Of a stretch of DNA of 20,375 bases, positions 7,129 to 15,006 are shown one piece after another. The stretch lies in contig AWGX01000762.1 of NCBI GenBank assembly GCA_000495415.1, positions 1 to 20,375 on the forward strand, in the 5' to 3' direction. A program made the translations under genes and the position numbers. The notes under the pieces were generated by a model. That model did no database searches. It saw nothing but the letters and a program-made list of their open reading frames with translations, and had not been told where the DNA came from. How positions within the stretch are numbered: the first letter of the stretch is position 1; the number at the start of each line of letters is the position of its first letter. The DNA is from Smithella sp. ME-1 (GTDB taxonomy: Bacteria > Desulfobacterota > Syntrophia > Syntrophales > Smithellaceae).

Positions 7129-8691
7129 CTAGTCTACCTTATCCAGGCGAACTCCATGTTTTTGTTTTAAAGAAACCTTCATTATTTTACCGGTTGCGGT
7201 CATGGGCATTTCATCAACCATTTCTACATGAGAAGGATATTTGTACTTGCTGACTTTATCCTTGAGAAATTCGAGAATTTCCTCCTTAGATATGGGTTTC
7301 CCGTCCACACTTTCGATAAAGGCCTTGCCCGTTTCCCCCCATTTGTCATCAGCTATACCGATGATGGCAATATGTTTGATTCTCGGGAAATCGTAAAGAA
7401 CTTTCTCAATCTCAGCCGGATAGACGTTTTCGCCTCCACTTCTATACATATCCTTGGCTCTGTCCGCTATATAGAAATATCCTTCCGCATCCATATAGCC
7501 AAGATCTCCGGTATGTAACACACCGTTGACTATGGCTTTCGCCGTTGCTTCAGGCATATTCCAATATCCGCTCATTACCTTCGGGCCAACAGCCACGATT
7601 TCACCAATTTCACCCGGGGGCAACCTATTGCCATTTGGATCTTCAATCCACATGTCGCTCCATTCCCTGGGTTTGCCGACAGAAGCGGGTTTGAGCTGAA
7701 GTTCTTCGTATGTAAGATGTGTCATGGCCGAATTCTCGGTTTGCCCGTAACCTACACCAACTTTAATTCCTTTTTCTTTTAATTTATCCAACATTGCCTT
7801 GGGTGTTCTCTCGCCGCCTCCGATAGACATGATAACGCTGCTGCGATCGACCTTGTCCAATTGTTCTGAATCCAACACAAGCCGCCACATAGTGGTGAGG
7901 GCAAAAACGATGTTGGCTTTGTATTTTTCAATATCGTTGCAAAACTGCACCGGATCGAATTTTTCTCTTAAAATCATAGTCATACCGCGACCGATACATT
8001 GCAGCAAGCTGATAAAAAGACCGCCGGAGTGGAACAGCGGCAGCTGCGAAAGAAATACAATGCCATGGGCAGCAGAGAGATATAAACTTAAAATTTTGAA
8101 ATAAGACTGACTATGACTTACTACCGCACCTTTGGGAGCACCGGTGACGCCCGATGTATAGATAATGCCAAGCGGATCGTCCATAAATACTTGCTCTTCC
8201 AGAGCCGGTTCCGTGGTCGGGAACTTGTCGAAGAAATCATGGAAACGAACGGCCCAGTCGGGACAGGGCGGGGCATCTGTATCACGACCAGGAAGCCATA
8301 TATACTTGTCCTTGTCTACCTGAATACTGTCTTTAATTTTGCTGACGTTGTCGAAAAAGTTAGCATGAAAAAAAAGCATTCGTGACCCGCTGTTGTTGAG
8401 CTGATATTCAAGCTCGCGGCCTACTAACCGCAAATTCAACGGGACAACAATCAGACCAATTTTGGCCGCGGCAAAGAATAAGTAAATAAACTCATGACAA
8501 TTTTGAAGGTAAATACCTATTCTATCACCTTTTTTTACTCCCGTGCTCATCAAGTAATGAGCAACTTGGTTAGTACGCTCGTTCAACTCTTTAAAAGTGA
8601 CCGGTTCATCTTCAAATATGATAGCTTTATTATTCGGTATCATATTGGCCTGTTGTCTCAATATATACCCAACATTCCACACCTGACTCAT
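7129..8691 (-). CDS. AMP-forming acyl-CoA synthetase (long/medium-chain fatty acid-CoA ligase family)
   Basis: A 520-residue member of the ANL superfamily, which activates a carboxylic acid through an acyl-AMP to the CoA thioester. Core motifs are all present: the P-loop YTSGVTGAPKGAV (about 178-190), GYGQTENSA (about 313), HTGDLGY (about 391), the hinge region RAKDMYRSGGENVYPAEIE just after it, and the catalytic lysine in TATGKIMK near 500. Length is typical of FadD-like and benzoate/cyclohexane-carboxylate ligases, and the acyl substrate cannot be told from sequence. In syntrophs such enzymes have been proposed to run toward ATP formation as well as activation. That possibility here is context, not evidence. 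GGGAGGAG (complement of 8699-8706) lies 7 bases before ATG. Upstream is a candidate sigma-54 promoter, so regulated expression is likely. It converges on the DUF362 gene across a shared terminator. Confidence 0.9.
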   Translation of the reverse strand: MSQVWNVGYILRQQANMIPNNKAIIFEDEPVTFKELNERTNQVAHYLMSTGVKKGDRIGIYLQNCHEFIYLFFAAAKIGLIVVPLNLRLVGRELEYQLNNSGSRMLFFHANFFDNVSKIKDSIQVDKDKYIWLPGRDTDAPPCPDWAVRFHDFFDKFPTTEPALEEQVFMDDPLGIIYTSGVTGAPKGAVVSHSQSYFKILSLYLSAAHGIVFLSQLPLFHSGGLFISLLQCIGRGMTMILREKFDPVQFCNDIEKYKANIVFALTTMWRLVLDSEQLDKVDRSSVIMSIGGGERTPKAMLDKLKEKGIKVGVGYGQTENSAMTHLTYEELQLKPASVGKPREWSDMWIEDPNGNRLPPGEIGEIVAVGPKVMSGYWNMPEATAKAIVNGVLHTGDLGYMDAEGYFYIADRAKDMYRSGGENVYPAEIEKVLYDFPRIKHIAIIGIADDKWGETGKAFIESVDGKPISKEEILEFLKDKVSKYKYPSHVEMVDEMPMTATGKIMKVSLKQKHGVRLDKVD

Positions 8692-8777
8692 ATTAAATCT
8701 CCTCCCTGTTTGATATTTATAGCGAATAAATATTGAATCGCATATTTACCCGGAATTCTATGCAACCTTATTTTACT

Positions 8778-8794
8778 AGCAAGGATAGTGCCAA
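8778..8794 (-). promoter_or_regulatory. Candidate sigma-54 (-24/-12) promoter of the acyl-CoA synthetase gene
   Basis: On the minus strand this reads TTGGCACTATCCTTGCT. That matches the sigma-54 consensus TGGCAC-N5-TTGCW at every defined position with the required five-base spacing. The transcript would start about 12 bases after the -12 element, near 8767, giving a leader of about 76 bases before the ATG at 8691. I looked for other exact matches on both strands by eye and saw none in an intergenic position. Promoters of this class need an AAA+ enhancer-binding protein; none is encoded in the window. Confidence 0.65.
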
Positions 8795-8875
8795 CCAATA
8801 AATCATCACTTTTTATAATGTTTTTATTTATATACCAATTCAAACCACGTAATTATCTTTGGTGCAGCCACCTCC

Positions 8876-8906
8876 AGGGGACAATAATTAGTCATTAGTG
8901 TCCCCT
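8876..8906. promoter_or_regulatory. Inverted repeat, possible enhancer-binding site for the sigma-54 promoter
   Basis: AGGGGACAATAAT (8876-8888) and ATTAGTGTCCCCT (8894-8906) are inverted repeats with a single mismatch over 13 bases around a 5-base centre. The centre lies about 124 bases upstream of the predicted sigma-54 start, a usual distance for an upstream activator sequence. It lacks a T-run, so it is a poor terminator. Alternatively it may be the end of a degenerate mobile or REP-like repeat, since GGGGACA/TGTCCCC ends occur in such elements. Confidence 0.45.
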
Positions 8907-9141
8907 AAAAAGCCTCTGTATCTTATCAAGTCTAATAGAAATAAACAATAGTCGAATTATTTATAAAGACTCAGGACTTAAGCATCTTTAAGAGGAGAAT
9001 TTAACTCTTCCCTCCAGTTTAAACCATAAATTTGGCATTACCAGTCCCACTTAGCTGCGCACGTGGGATAATCCGACTGGTGCTTCAAACTTCACTCCGT
9101 TTGTTTTTAGCGAACCTCATTAAATTAGATTTTCAACAATA
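8907..9141. other. Unexplained intergenic DNA with stem-forming sequences
   Basis: About 235 bases between the inverted repeat and the HU terminator hold no credible open reading frame in any frame I read. Stops interrupt every frame within a few dozen codons. A structured core at 9041-9080 has CCAGTC (9041-9046) pairing with GACTGG (9075-9080) and an inner CCAC (9047-9050) pairing with GTGG (9063-9066). A weaker AAGAG/CTCTT pair lies near 8990-9010. It could be a mobile-element remnant, an unannotated RNA or simply spacer. Together with the regulatory DNA to its left it fills the 518-base gap between the acyl-CoA synthetase and HU genes. Confidence 0.4.
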
Positions 9142-9177
9142 AAAAAGCCGTCCCTGCTGGCAGCGAGACGGCTTTTT
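9142..9177 (-). terminator. Intrinsic terminator of the HU gene
   Basis: AAAAAGCCGTC (9142-9152) pairs with GACGGCTTTTT (9167-9177) around a 14-base loop, 33 bases past the HU stop. On the minus strand the GC stem is followed by a run of T, the classic arrangement; the symmetrical A/T flanks could also stop plus-strand readthrough. Confidence 0.8.
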
Positions 9178-9209
9178 AAACATATCCGGATATGTTTTTA
9201 ATTGTCGAT

Positions 9210-9479
9210 CTACTTTACCGCGTCTTTGAGACCCTTTCCTGCTTTAAATACAGGAACTTTCTTTGCGGCAATCTTTATTGTCGCTCCTGTCTGGGGATTC
9301 CTGCCTGTACGGGCCTTTCTCTTACTGACACGAAATGTACCAAAACCAACAAGCGTAACAGTCGCGCCTTTTTTGAGTGCTTTCTGGATCGCTGCAAATG
9401 TTGCGTCTATTGCCGTTTCTGCTTCTTTCTTGGTACACGTAACCTTTGCTACCTCACCGATCAATTGAGCTTTGTTCAT
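9210..9479 (-). CDS. hup: HU-family DNA-binding protein
   Basis: An 89-residue nucleoid protein of the HU/IHF family, which binds and bends DNA as a dimer without strong sequence specificity. The length is standard. The N-terminal helices ([11 protein letters not shown]...) are followed by the core [11 protein letters not shown] (about 41-51) and the DNA-intercalating arm tip GRNPQTG (59-65), with its proline at 62. IHF subunits usually differ around the arm, so HU is favoured. AGGAGG precedes the ATG. The gene has its own promoter (TTGATT, 17 bases, TATAGT) and terminator, so it is a single-gene unit. One odd point is Cys15 in the N-terminal helical region. Confidence 0.95.
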   Translation of the reverse strand: MNKAQLIGEVAKVTCTKKEAETAIDATFAAIQKALKKGATVTLVGFGTFRVSKRKARTGRNPQTGATIKIAAKKVPVFKAGKGLKDAVK

Positions 9480-9522
9480 TGACTACCTCCTGTTTTTTAT
9501 TTTAATTAGATTTGTGGTCAAA

Positions 9523-9551
9523 ACTATACATTACCACTGGCTACAAATCAA
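9523..9551 (-). promoter_or_regulatory. Sigma-70 promoter of the HU gene
   Basis: On the minus strand TTGATT (complement of 9546-9551), a 17-base spacer and TATAGT (complement of 9523-9528) lie 44 bases upstream of the HU start codon. Confidence 0.6.
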
Positions 9552-9643
9552 TCTAAATCAAATCAATAAGCGAATTTTTTATCTGCCAAAATCAATGTTT
9601 TCAACTTCATACATGCAGGATTCAGATGCAGAGTATTGTGTCT

Positions 9644-11212
9644 CTAAAAAATTACCGGCGGATTATAATATTTCACCTCAATAATTTCACTGCGATCGTT
9701 TTTCAGCGCCTGCGGTAGAAATTCCATGATATCCTTTGCCGTAATACCATCTGTGCCTTTTTTCGCCGCTGCCAGATCTCCGGCATAACCGTGAAGAAAT
9801 ACCCCTTTTCGTACCGCCTCTTCGGATTTTAATCGCATGCCGTACATTGCCGCAATGCAACCGGTAAGAACATCGCCGGAACCGGCCGTGGCCATTCCGG
9901 GGTTACCGCTTAAATTGACATAAACGTTGCTGTCAGGTGTGCCAACCAGCGAATGCGCGCCTTTTAAAACAATCGTCGCTTTAAGCCTTGCTGCAGTTTC
10001 CCGTAAAAAAGTAACTTTATCACTATTGATTTGCGCTGCTGAATAACCGGTAAGTCGTGCAATTTCTCCCATGTGAGGGGTTAGAATTGTCGCTGCTTTA
10101 CGGTTGTTTAATATGCCGGGTTTTTCCGCAACCGCCGTGAGGCCGTCTCCATCGATGAGTAACGGCACTTTTATTTTTTCTGTCAGTTCCCTGACAAGCT
10201 CTCCTGTTTCTTCCTGCAAAGAAAGACCAGGGCCAATAACAACCATGTCAACTTTTGCTGCAATATCCAGCAGAGCTTTTTTGTTTTTCAGGGCAATGCT
10301 GCCCGCCTGTGTCTCTTCCTGTGGTAGATAAACAATTTCTTTGCCCCGTTTCGCAATAACAGGAACAACACACCTTGGCGCGGCAAGCCGAGCGTAACCG
10401 CCTCCTGATTTCAAAAAAGACATAGCCGCGAAATAAGGAGCACCGTAATAATTAGTCGCTCCCGCAATAAAAAGAACGTCTCCCATTGAACCTTTATAAG
10501 CTTCGGCCGGCCGCCGGGGAATAGTGACATAATCATTTGTGGCAATTTTTAACTTATTATCCTCAGTCAGCAACGGCGGAAAGGAAATGTGGCTGACAAA
10601 TAATTCCCCGCCAAATTCATAACCCGGATAAAGCATGTTGCCGATTTTGGGCAATCCGAAAGTAACGGTATAATCAGCTTTGACAGCTGCTCCCATTATT
10701 GCGCCGGTATTGCCGTTAATGCCGGAAGATATATCGAGAGATAAAACTCTTTTTCTGCTTTTGTTTATGAGAAGGATTACTTCTTCCGTCAATCCGGTAA
10801 CCGGCCGATCAATACCTGTGCCGAAAATGGCATCAACAATTACATCACAATGGGCAATATCTTTTTTAGCGGCCGCAACATTTTCCAGTTTGATTATTTC
10901 TACAGGCAGTTTTGTAATTGTCAAAAAGTTTGTCTTTGCCGCTCCCTTATATTTATTGACATCACCTAACAAGAATACTTTTATGCGACCTCCGCCGGAA
11001 TGAAGTTGACGGGCAATTACAAGTCCGTCACCACCGTTATTACCGGAACCGCAAAAGATAACAAACTTCTTATCGAGTATGCCGACTTTATTTTCCAACA
11101 CTCTTACCGCCGCCATGCCGGCATTCTCCATAAGAATTTCTTCGGCAACATTGAACTTCTCTATGGCATAACGATCCATAAAACGTATTTCGTCAACACT
11201 GGCTATCTTCAT
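9644..11212 (-). CDS. nnrD: Bifunctional NAD(P)H-hydrate epimerase / ADP-dependent NAD(P)H-hydrate dehydratase
   Basis: Repairs hydrated NADH and NADPH: the N-terminal domain interconverts the R and S epimers and the C-terminal domain dehydrates the S form at the cost of ADP. The 522 residues are the normal length of the fused enzyme. The YjeF_N-type domain (about 1-215) shows MENAGMAA near 29, FCGSGNNGGDG near 53 and VDAIFGTGIDRPVTG near 126. The ribokinase-like domain (about 230-505) shows LIDGDGLTA, ATILTPHMGEIARLTG, VLKGAHSLVG and the active-site segment AGSGDVLTG near 442. GGAG lies 8 bases before ATG. It begins 19 bases after the alcohol dehydrogenase stop, probably in the same operon. 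The fused protein is also called Nnr or YjeF. Confidence 0.93.
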   Translation of the reverse strand: MKIASVDEIRFMDRYAIEKFNVAEEILMENAGMAAVRVLENKVGILDKKFVIFCGSGNNGGDGLVIARQLHSGGGRIKVFLLGDVNKYKGAAKTNFLTITKLPVEIIKLENVAAAKKDIAHCDVIVDAIFGTGIDRPVTGLTEEVILLINKSRKRVLSLDISSGINGNTGAIMGAAVKADYTVTFGLPKIGNMLYPGYEFGGELFVSHISFPPLLTEDNKLKIATNDYVTIPRRPAEAYKGSMGDVLFIAGATNYYGAPYFAAMSFLKSGGGYARLAAPRCVVPVIAKRGKEIVYLPQEETQAGSIALKNKKALLDIAAKVDMVVIGPGLSLQEETGELVRELTEKIKVPLLIDGDGLTAVAEKPGILNNRKAATILTPHMGEIARLTGYSAAQINSDKVTFLRETAARLKATIVLKGAHSLVGTPDSNVYVNLSGNPGMATAGSGDVLTGCIAAMYGMRLKSEEAVRKGVFLHGYAGDLAAAKKGTDGITAKDIMEFLPQALKNDRSEIIEVKYYNPPVIF

Positions 11213-11231
11213 AATCGGTTCTCCGGCATAT

Positions 11232-12260
11232 TCAGACGACTCTCAAAACCTTGGCACCGCGGATTTTGCCTTCTTTTATTTCGACAATCGCGCGATTGAC
11301 TTCGTCAAGCGGATATTCTTCCACTTCCGGTATTATAGGTATCAGGGCGGCAAGATGCAAAAATTCTTCGATATCAGAACGCGTCACATTGGCTACACTT
11401 TTTATTTCTTTTTCCAGCCACAGATGATCGCCATAATCCAGTTGCATAAGATAATTTCTATCCCTGTCTTCTTTGCGTATAGAGTTAATGACCAACCTTC
11501 CGGCCGGTTCCAGATTTTTCAAAGCGTCTATAATCGTTTTCCATACCGGTGTTGTATCGATAATGGCATTAAGCTTCTCCGGTGATTCCGCGCTTACATC
11601 TCCCGCCCAAACGGCACCCAGCTCACGGGCAAAGTCCTGTTCACCTTTATTGCGCGCAAAAACGAATATTTTAGCGTGAGGGTAGCGGTAACGAACCATC
11701 TTCAATACCAAATGAGCGGACGCACCAAATCCAGCCAGTCCCAAACGCTGTCCGTCAGCTAAATTGGCCAAACGCAAAGAACGATATCCTATAGCTCCGG
11801 CACACAGAAGCGGCGCTGCCTGAACATCTGAAAAAACATCCGGAATAGCAAAAGCAAAATCCTCCGCGATTTTTAAATATTCAGCATAACCGCCGTGAAC
11901 ATCCCTGCCGGTTGCTCTGAAATCAGGGCAAAGATTTTCATTCTGGGAAATACAAGCCTGACACACGCCGCAGGCGTAGTTAATCCAACCTATTCCAACC
12001 CTGGCACCAATTTCAAATTTTTTTGTTAGTTTTCCCCGCTCAGTAACAATTCCTACCACTTGATGTCCCGGAATAATCGGCAACATCGCCGGATGAGTTC
12101 TTCCTTCAATCTCATCCAATTCCGTGTGACAAACGCCGCAGACAGAGACTTTAACCAGAATCTCTTCCGCACCGATCACGGGCGTAGGTACTTCAACCAC
12201 CTTCAGCGGTTGTTTGTTTTCTTTTAAACTGGTTACCTTCTCTAAGATTGCCGCTTTCAT
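11232..12260 (-). CDS. Zinc-dependent medium-chain alcohol dehydrogenase
   Basis: A 342-residue member of the zinc MDR family, oxidising alcohols or reducing aldehydes with NAD(P). Expected catalytic-zinc ligands are C44 (GVCHTE), H66 (PGHQVVG) and C153; the structural zinc is held by C97, C100, C103 and C111. The Rossmann turn is GLAGFGASAHL (about 174-184). The strand after it reads IFVFARNKG, with no acidic residue at the usual NAD-selecting place, so NADP may be preferred (inference). The GHQ in place of the commoner GHE is seen in AdhA/YogA-like members. The ribosome binding site is weak. The gene lies 61 bases after the aldolase and 19 before nnrD, probably within one operon. The substrate is unknown. 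Confidence 0.9.
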   Translation of the reverse strand: MKAAILEKVTSLKENKQPLKVVEVPTPVIGAEEILVKVSVCGVCHTELDEIEGRTHPAMLPIIPGHQVVGIVTERGKLTKKFEIGARVGIGWINYACGVCQACISQNENLCPDFRATGRDVHGGYAEYLKIAEDFAFAIPDVFSDVQAAPLLCAGAIGYRSLRLANLADGQRLGLAGFGASAHLVLKMVRYRYPHAKIFVFARNKGEQDFARELGAVWAGDVSAESPEKLNAIIDTTPVWKTIIDALKNLEPAGRLVINSIRKEDRDRNYLMQLDYGDHLWLEKEIKSVANVTRSDIEEFLHLAALIPIIPEVEEYPLDEVNRAIVEIKEGKIRGAKVLRVV

Positions 12261-12321
12261 TCAGTCATTTTTCCATCAACAAAATTAACCGGACAGCAGG
12301 TAAAATTAAAGTTGATTTAGT

Positions 12322-13716
12322 TTAGCCTTTCAGGACAGCAGGCAATTCTAATGGCACATCTATCGGGTGAATATATTTTTTAATGACTTCCTGTGTAGAA
12401 GTCACTTTAAGTTTCTCAAACAGGAAAGCAAACTGTTTTTCCAGTTCGGCACCCAATTTATCGCGCGTCATCGCCGGTAGATTCCACATATCCGGCTTGA
12501 ACGGCCCGAATCCTTTTTTACGCGTCTTATAAATAAATTGTTCTTCGGTATCCTTTTCTTTCCATTCATCTTTCATTTCTTTTTTAATATATTCGTAAAT
12601 TTTATCCCTTAGATCTTTGGGAAAATCAGGACTGTCATAAATAATATTCTGGAATCCGGTTGCCAGATGAATTTCAGCTGTTCCCATAGCCGGAAAATTA
12701 TCAAAGGCTTCATTGGGCAGAGTGGATGCGCCGTGCTGGACTGCTCCGGCAAGGCCATATTGGGAGCGCGCCAGCGCTGATAACTTTTCCAAAACGGCAA
12801 AATCAATTTTAACTTTGGCCACACTGCCGTCTGCCAGAGGAACTCCTCCGTGCGTTGTTCCAGTCTGGACGCTGATTTTGCTTATCCCTTTCAGTGATTC
12901 ACCGCCTTTCTTGAGTTCTTCCAGATAACCTTCCATAAACGCCTGGAGTTCTTCCACCGTGCTGTTTTTCCCGCCGACTTCACCGATTTCACCACCTACG
13001 GATACAGTAATTCCTTCAGGCTCTAAATCGCGAATCATGGTGGTCAGCTCTGCAGCTAAACTATAATTTGTCTTTTGCTGCTCTTTGGTTGTGGCTTTTG
13101 CCAAATCCACCAGCGTAGAAGTGTCTATGTCAATATTGTAAAATCCGGCTTCAATTGCCTCCCAAATTAAATTTTTCACCGCCTGCGTTTCCTTAGCAGC
13201 GTCAGCGGCAAATTTCTTCGCATTAATTTGAAAATGATCCCCCTGCAAAAAAATCGGCCCATGATATCCGGTTTTAATTGCGGCGGCGGTCACAGCGCAG
13301 GTATATTCAAGAGGTTTTTGTGACGTATAACCTATTTCCGAACGGGCAATTTCGAAAATGACCGGACCTACCTGCCCTTTGATTATCGCGCGGAAAACAG
13401 CCTGCGCCGTATCGTAAGTTATACCCCGAATGTTAATCGCCGGAACTGTGAATCCTTTCAGTTCACCCCGTCCCATGGCTTCATAAACAGATTGAATTGA
13501 AGCAGAAACAATTCCCAAAGCCGCACCGGTGCGTCGAATCAGCCAGCAAGCGGCTTCCTGAGTCGCCTTATCCGGACTAAATACTGCTGTATAAATCAAA
13601 TCATCAATGAGTTCATTTTTTAGTTTGCTTTCATCAAGAATGCGTACATCATTTCCATCCAATCCGATTATTTTAGCATATCCACTTTGTAACTGATTTT
13701 TATCTTTGTAAATCAT
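12322..13716 (-). CDS. fba: Class II fructose-bisphosphate aldolase family, long form
   Basis: Zinc-dependent aldolase family: cleaves or forms fructose 1,6-bisphosphate from dihydroxyacetone phosphate and glyceraldehyde 3-phosphate. Recognisable blocks are FTVPAINIRG, FLQGDHFQIN (metal-site histidine), FYNIDIDTST, TTHGGVPLADG and GAVQHGAST, carrying the expected metal-binding histidines, plus VGGEIGEVGG. At 464 residues it is much longer than the usual 280-360: roughly 85 residues precede the barrel and about 100 follow it, including a lysine- and glutamate-rich segment and WNLPAMTRDKLG. The start is the ATG at 13716 with AAGGAG at 13722-13727 (complement); an in-frame ATG 26 codons upstream has no such support. 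The fructose-bisphosphatase gene 158 bases upstream supports a gluconeogenic role. A related ketose-bisphosphate substrate, such as tagatose, is possible. Confidence 0.85.
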   Translation of the reverse strand: MIYKDKNQLQSGYAKIIGLDGNDVRILDESKLKNELIDDLIYTAVFSPDKATQEAACWLIRRTGAALGIVSASIQSVYEAMGRGELKGFTVPAINIRGITYDTAQAVFRAIIKGQVGPVIFEIARSEIGYTSQKPLEYTCAVTAAAIKTGYHGPIFLQGDHFQINAKKFAADAAKETQAVKNLIWEAIEAGFYNIDIDTSTLVDLAKATTKEQQKTNYSLAAELTTMIRDLEPEGITVSVGGEIGEVGGKNSTVEELQAFMEGYLEELKKGGESLKGISKISVQTGTTHGGVPLADGSVAKVKIDFAVLEKLSALARSQYGLAGAVQHGASTLPNEAFDNFPAMGTAEIHLATGFQNIIYDSPDFPKDLRDKIYEYIKKEMKDEWKEKDTEEQFIYKTRKKGFGPFKPDMWNLPAMTRDKLGAELEKQFAFLFEKLKVTSTQEVIKKYIHPIDVPLELPAVLKG

Positions 13717-13874
13717 AAATACTCCTTGTATTTTGTATTTAGTGAAATTTCGATTCCAATAAAATTCAGATAATGCAAACAATCCAAGCAACATCTGTTA
13801 GCTGACTTTATCAATAAACGGATATACCGCAAAGCGGAGGCAATGAATTCCAAAGTAAGTTTCAGGATTCATTC

Positions 13875-14813
13875 CTATGATGATAATACTTTCTTCGCCA
13901 TTTGTACTTCCGTCACGCTGCCAATGTAAATAGGCGACAGCTGATTAACATTCTCTACCTTTATAGATAAAATGTCCTGATGGCCGTCGGTTGCCATTCC
14001 TCCGGCTTGTTCCATAATAAATGCCATCGGCTGTAATTCAAACAATAAACGTAATTTCCCCTGTGGAGATTTTTTAAGAGCGGGATAAGTAAATATGCCG
14101 CCTTTTTTTATCAGGATTTGATTAATGTCGGGAACAAAACCGCCGCTGTATCGTAATTTGTAGCCATCTTTTTCCAATTGTTCTATAAATTTACAATGTT
14201 CCGGAATCCAGTCGCGACGCAATCCACCCGGCGAAAAGATTGAGCCTTTCTCCTTCAGTCTGATATTTTCCTGTGACAAAACATACTCGCCCTCACGATC
14301 GAGAACAAACTCATGCGCGCCTTTTCCTGCTGAATAGATCATCGTAATCAGCGGGCCGTAAGTTATATAAAGAGCAGCCACCATGGTTCTTCTGCCGGAA
14401 TCCAGAACGGATTCTTTATGAACACCGATAATCGTTCCGATAGCCAGATTGGTATCGACAAGCGATGAACCATCAAGCGGATCAGCCGTTACAATATACT
14501 TTTCTTTGCCTGTTCCGACCTTCACTATATCTTCCAGTTCTTCTGAAGCGTATTCCCGCACGAATCCGGAAAATTTCAATTGGCTTCTCAATATTTCATC
14601 GGAGATACGATCCAGTGCCAGCTGTTCGTCGCCATAAATATTTTTAAAACCGGCAAGTTTTCTGTTGGACTCATGAATCTTTGCGGAAATATATTTACCG
14701 ACAACGGCAATTTGCCAGATGAGACGCCGCAATTCCACTTCTACACCTTCCATCCACATATGCCGTCTTAAATCAATAAAGTTTTTAGTATAATCATTGA
14801 TTTCCTCTCCCAT
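13875..14813 (-). CDS. fbp: Class I fructose-1,6-bisphosphatase
   Basis: Hydrolyses fructose 1,6-bisphosphate to fructose 6-phosphate, the committed step of gluconeogenesis. 312 residues, close to the family's usual 330. Metal-site residues are visible: YASEELEDI with Glu91-Glu92, D111-P-L-D-G-S-S (111-117), LALD near 65-68, and the C-terminal LLFELQPMAFIMEQAGG with its metal-binding glutamate. The segment YSGGFVPDINQIL and the PQGKLRLL stretch fit the substrate-binding part. AAGGAGG (complement of 14819-14825) precedes the ATG at 14813. The AMP-binding N-terminal region of the eukaryotic enzyme is only loosely conserved, so allostery cannot be judged. The next gene downstream is the aldolase, making a two-step gluconeogenic pair. 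Confidence 0.93.
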   Translation of the reverse strand: MGEEINDYTKNFIDLRRHMWMEGVEVELRRLIWQIAVVGKYISAKIHESNRKLAGFKNIYGDEQLALDRISDEILRSQLKFSGFVREYASEELEDIVKVGTGKEKYIVTADPLDGSSLVDTNLAIGTIIGVHKESVLDSGRRTMVAALYITYGPLITMIYSAGKGAHEFVLDREGEYVLSQENIRLKEKGSIFSPGGLRRDWIPEHCKFIEQLEKDGYKLRYSGGFVPDINQILIKKGGIFTYPALKKSPQGKLRLLFELQPMAFIMEQAGGMATDGHQDILSIKVENVNQLSPIYIGSVTEVQMAKKVLSS

Positions 14814-14841
14814 CTTATCCTCCTTTTTTGCAGAAAAATTT

Positions 14842-14905
14842 ATGAGTTACGGCCATCATTCCAGCATAGGCAAACACGCAGAACCGGTTCCGGTCATCTG
14901 GTTAT
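14842..14905. repeat. Possible degenerate dispersed repeat with a small palindrome upstream of fbp
   Basis: CATCATTCCAGCATAGGC followed by CAGAACCGGTTCCGGTCATC resembles, imperfectly, the intergenic repeat family built on TCATTCC-CGCGAAAGCGGGAAT-CAG that is widespread in proteobacteria. Inside it ACCGG (14883-14887) and CCGGT (14890-14894) form a perfect 12-base palindrome centred about 75 bases upstream of the fbp start. It may therefore be a repeat remnant or an operator. Only one copy is in the window. Confidence 0.25.
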
Positions 14906-15006
14906 CCCCTGTTTTATAAACTCAGAAAAATGCGCCTATTTATTAACCAATATTCATTATCATTACAAGCAAATATTTATACGTATACCACATTAACGCG
15001 CACTGA

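Noticed and set aside
9192..9482. Plus-strand frames opposite HU
   Set aside because: The minus-strand HU protein is unmistakable, with its own promoter and terminator; the plus-strand frames are mirror artefacts.
13717..13794. 26-codon N-terminal extension of the aldolase
   Set aside because: There is no ribosome binding site at the upstream ATG, whereas ATG at 13716 is preceded by AAGGAG. The extension lacks family similarity.
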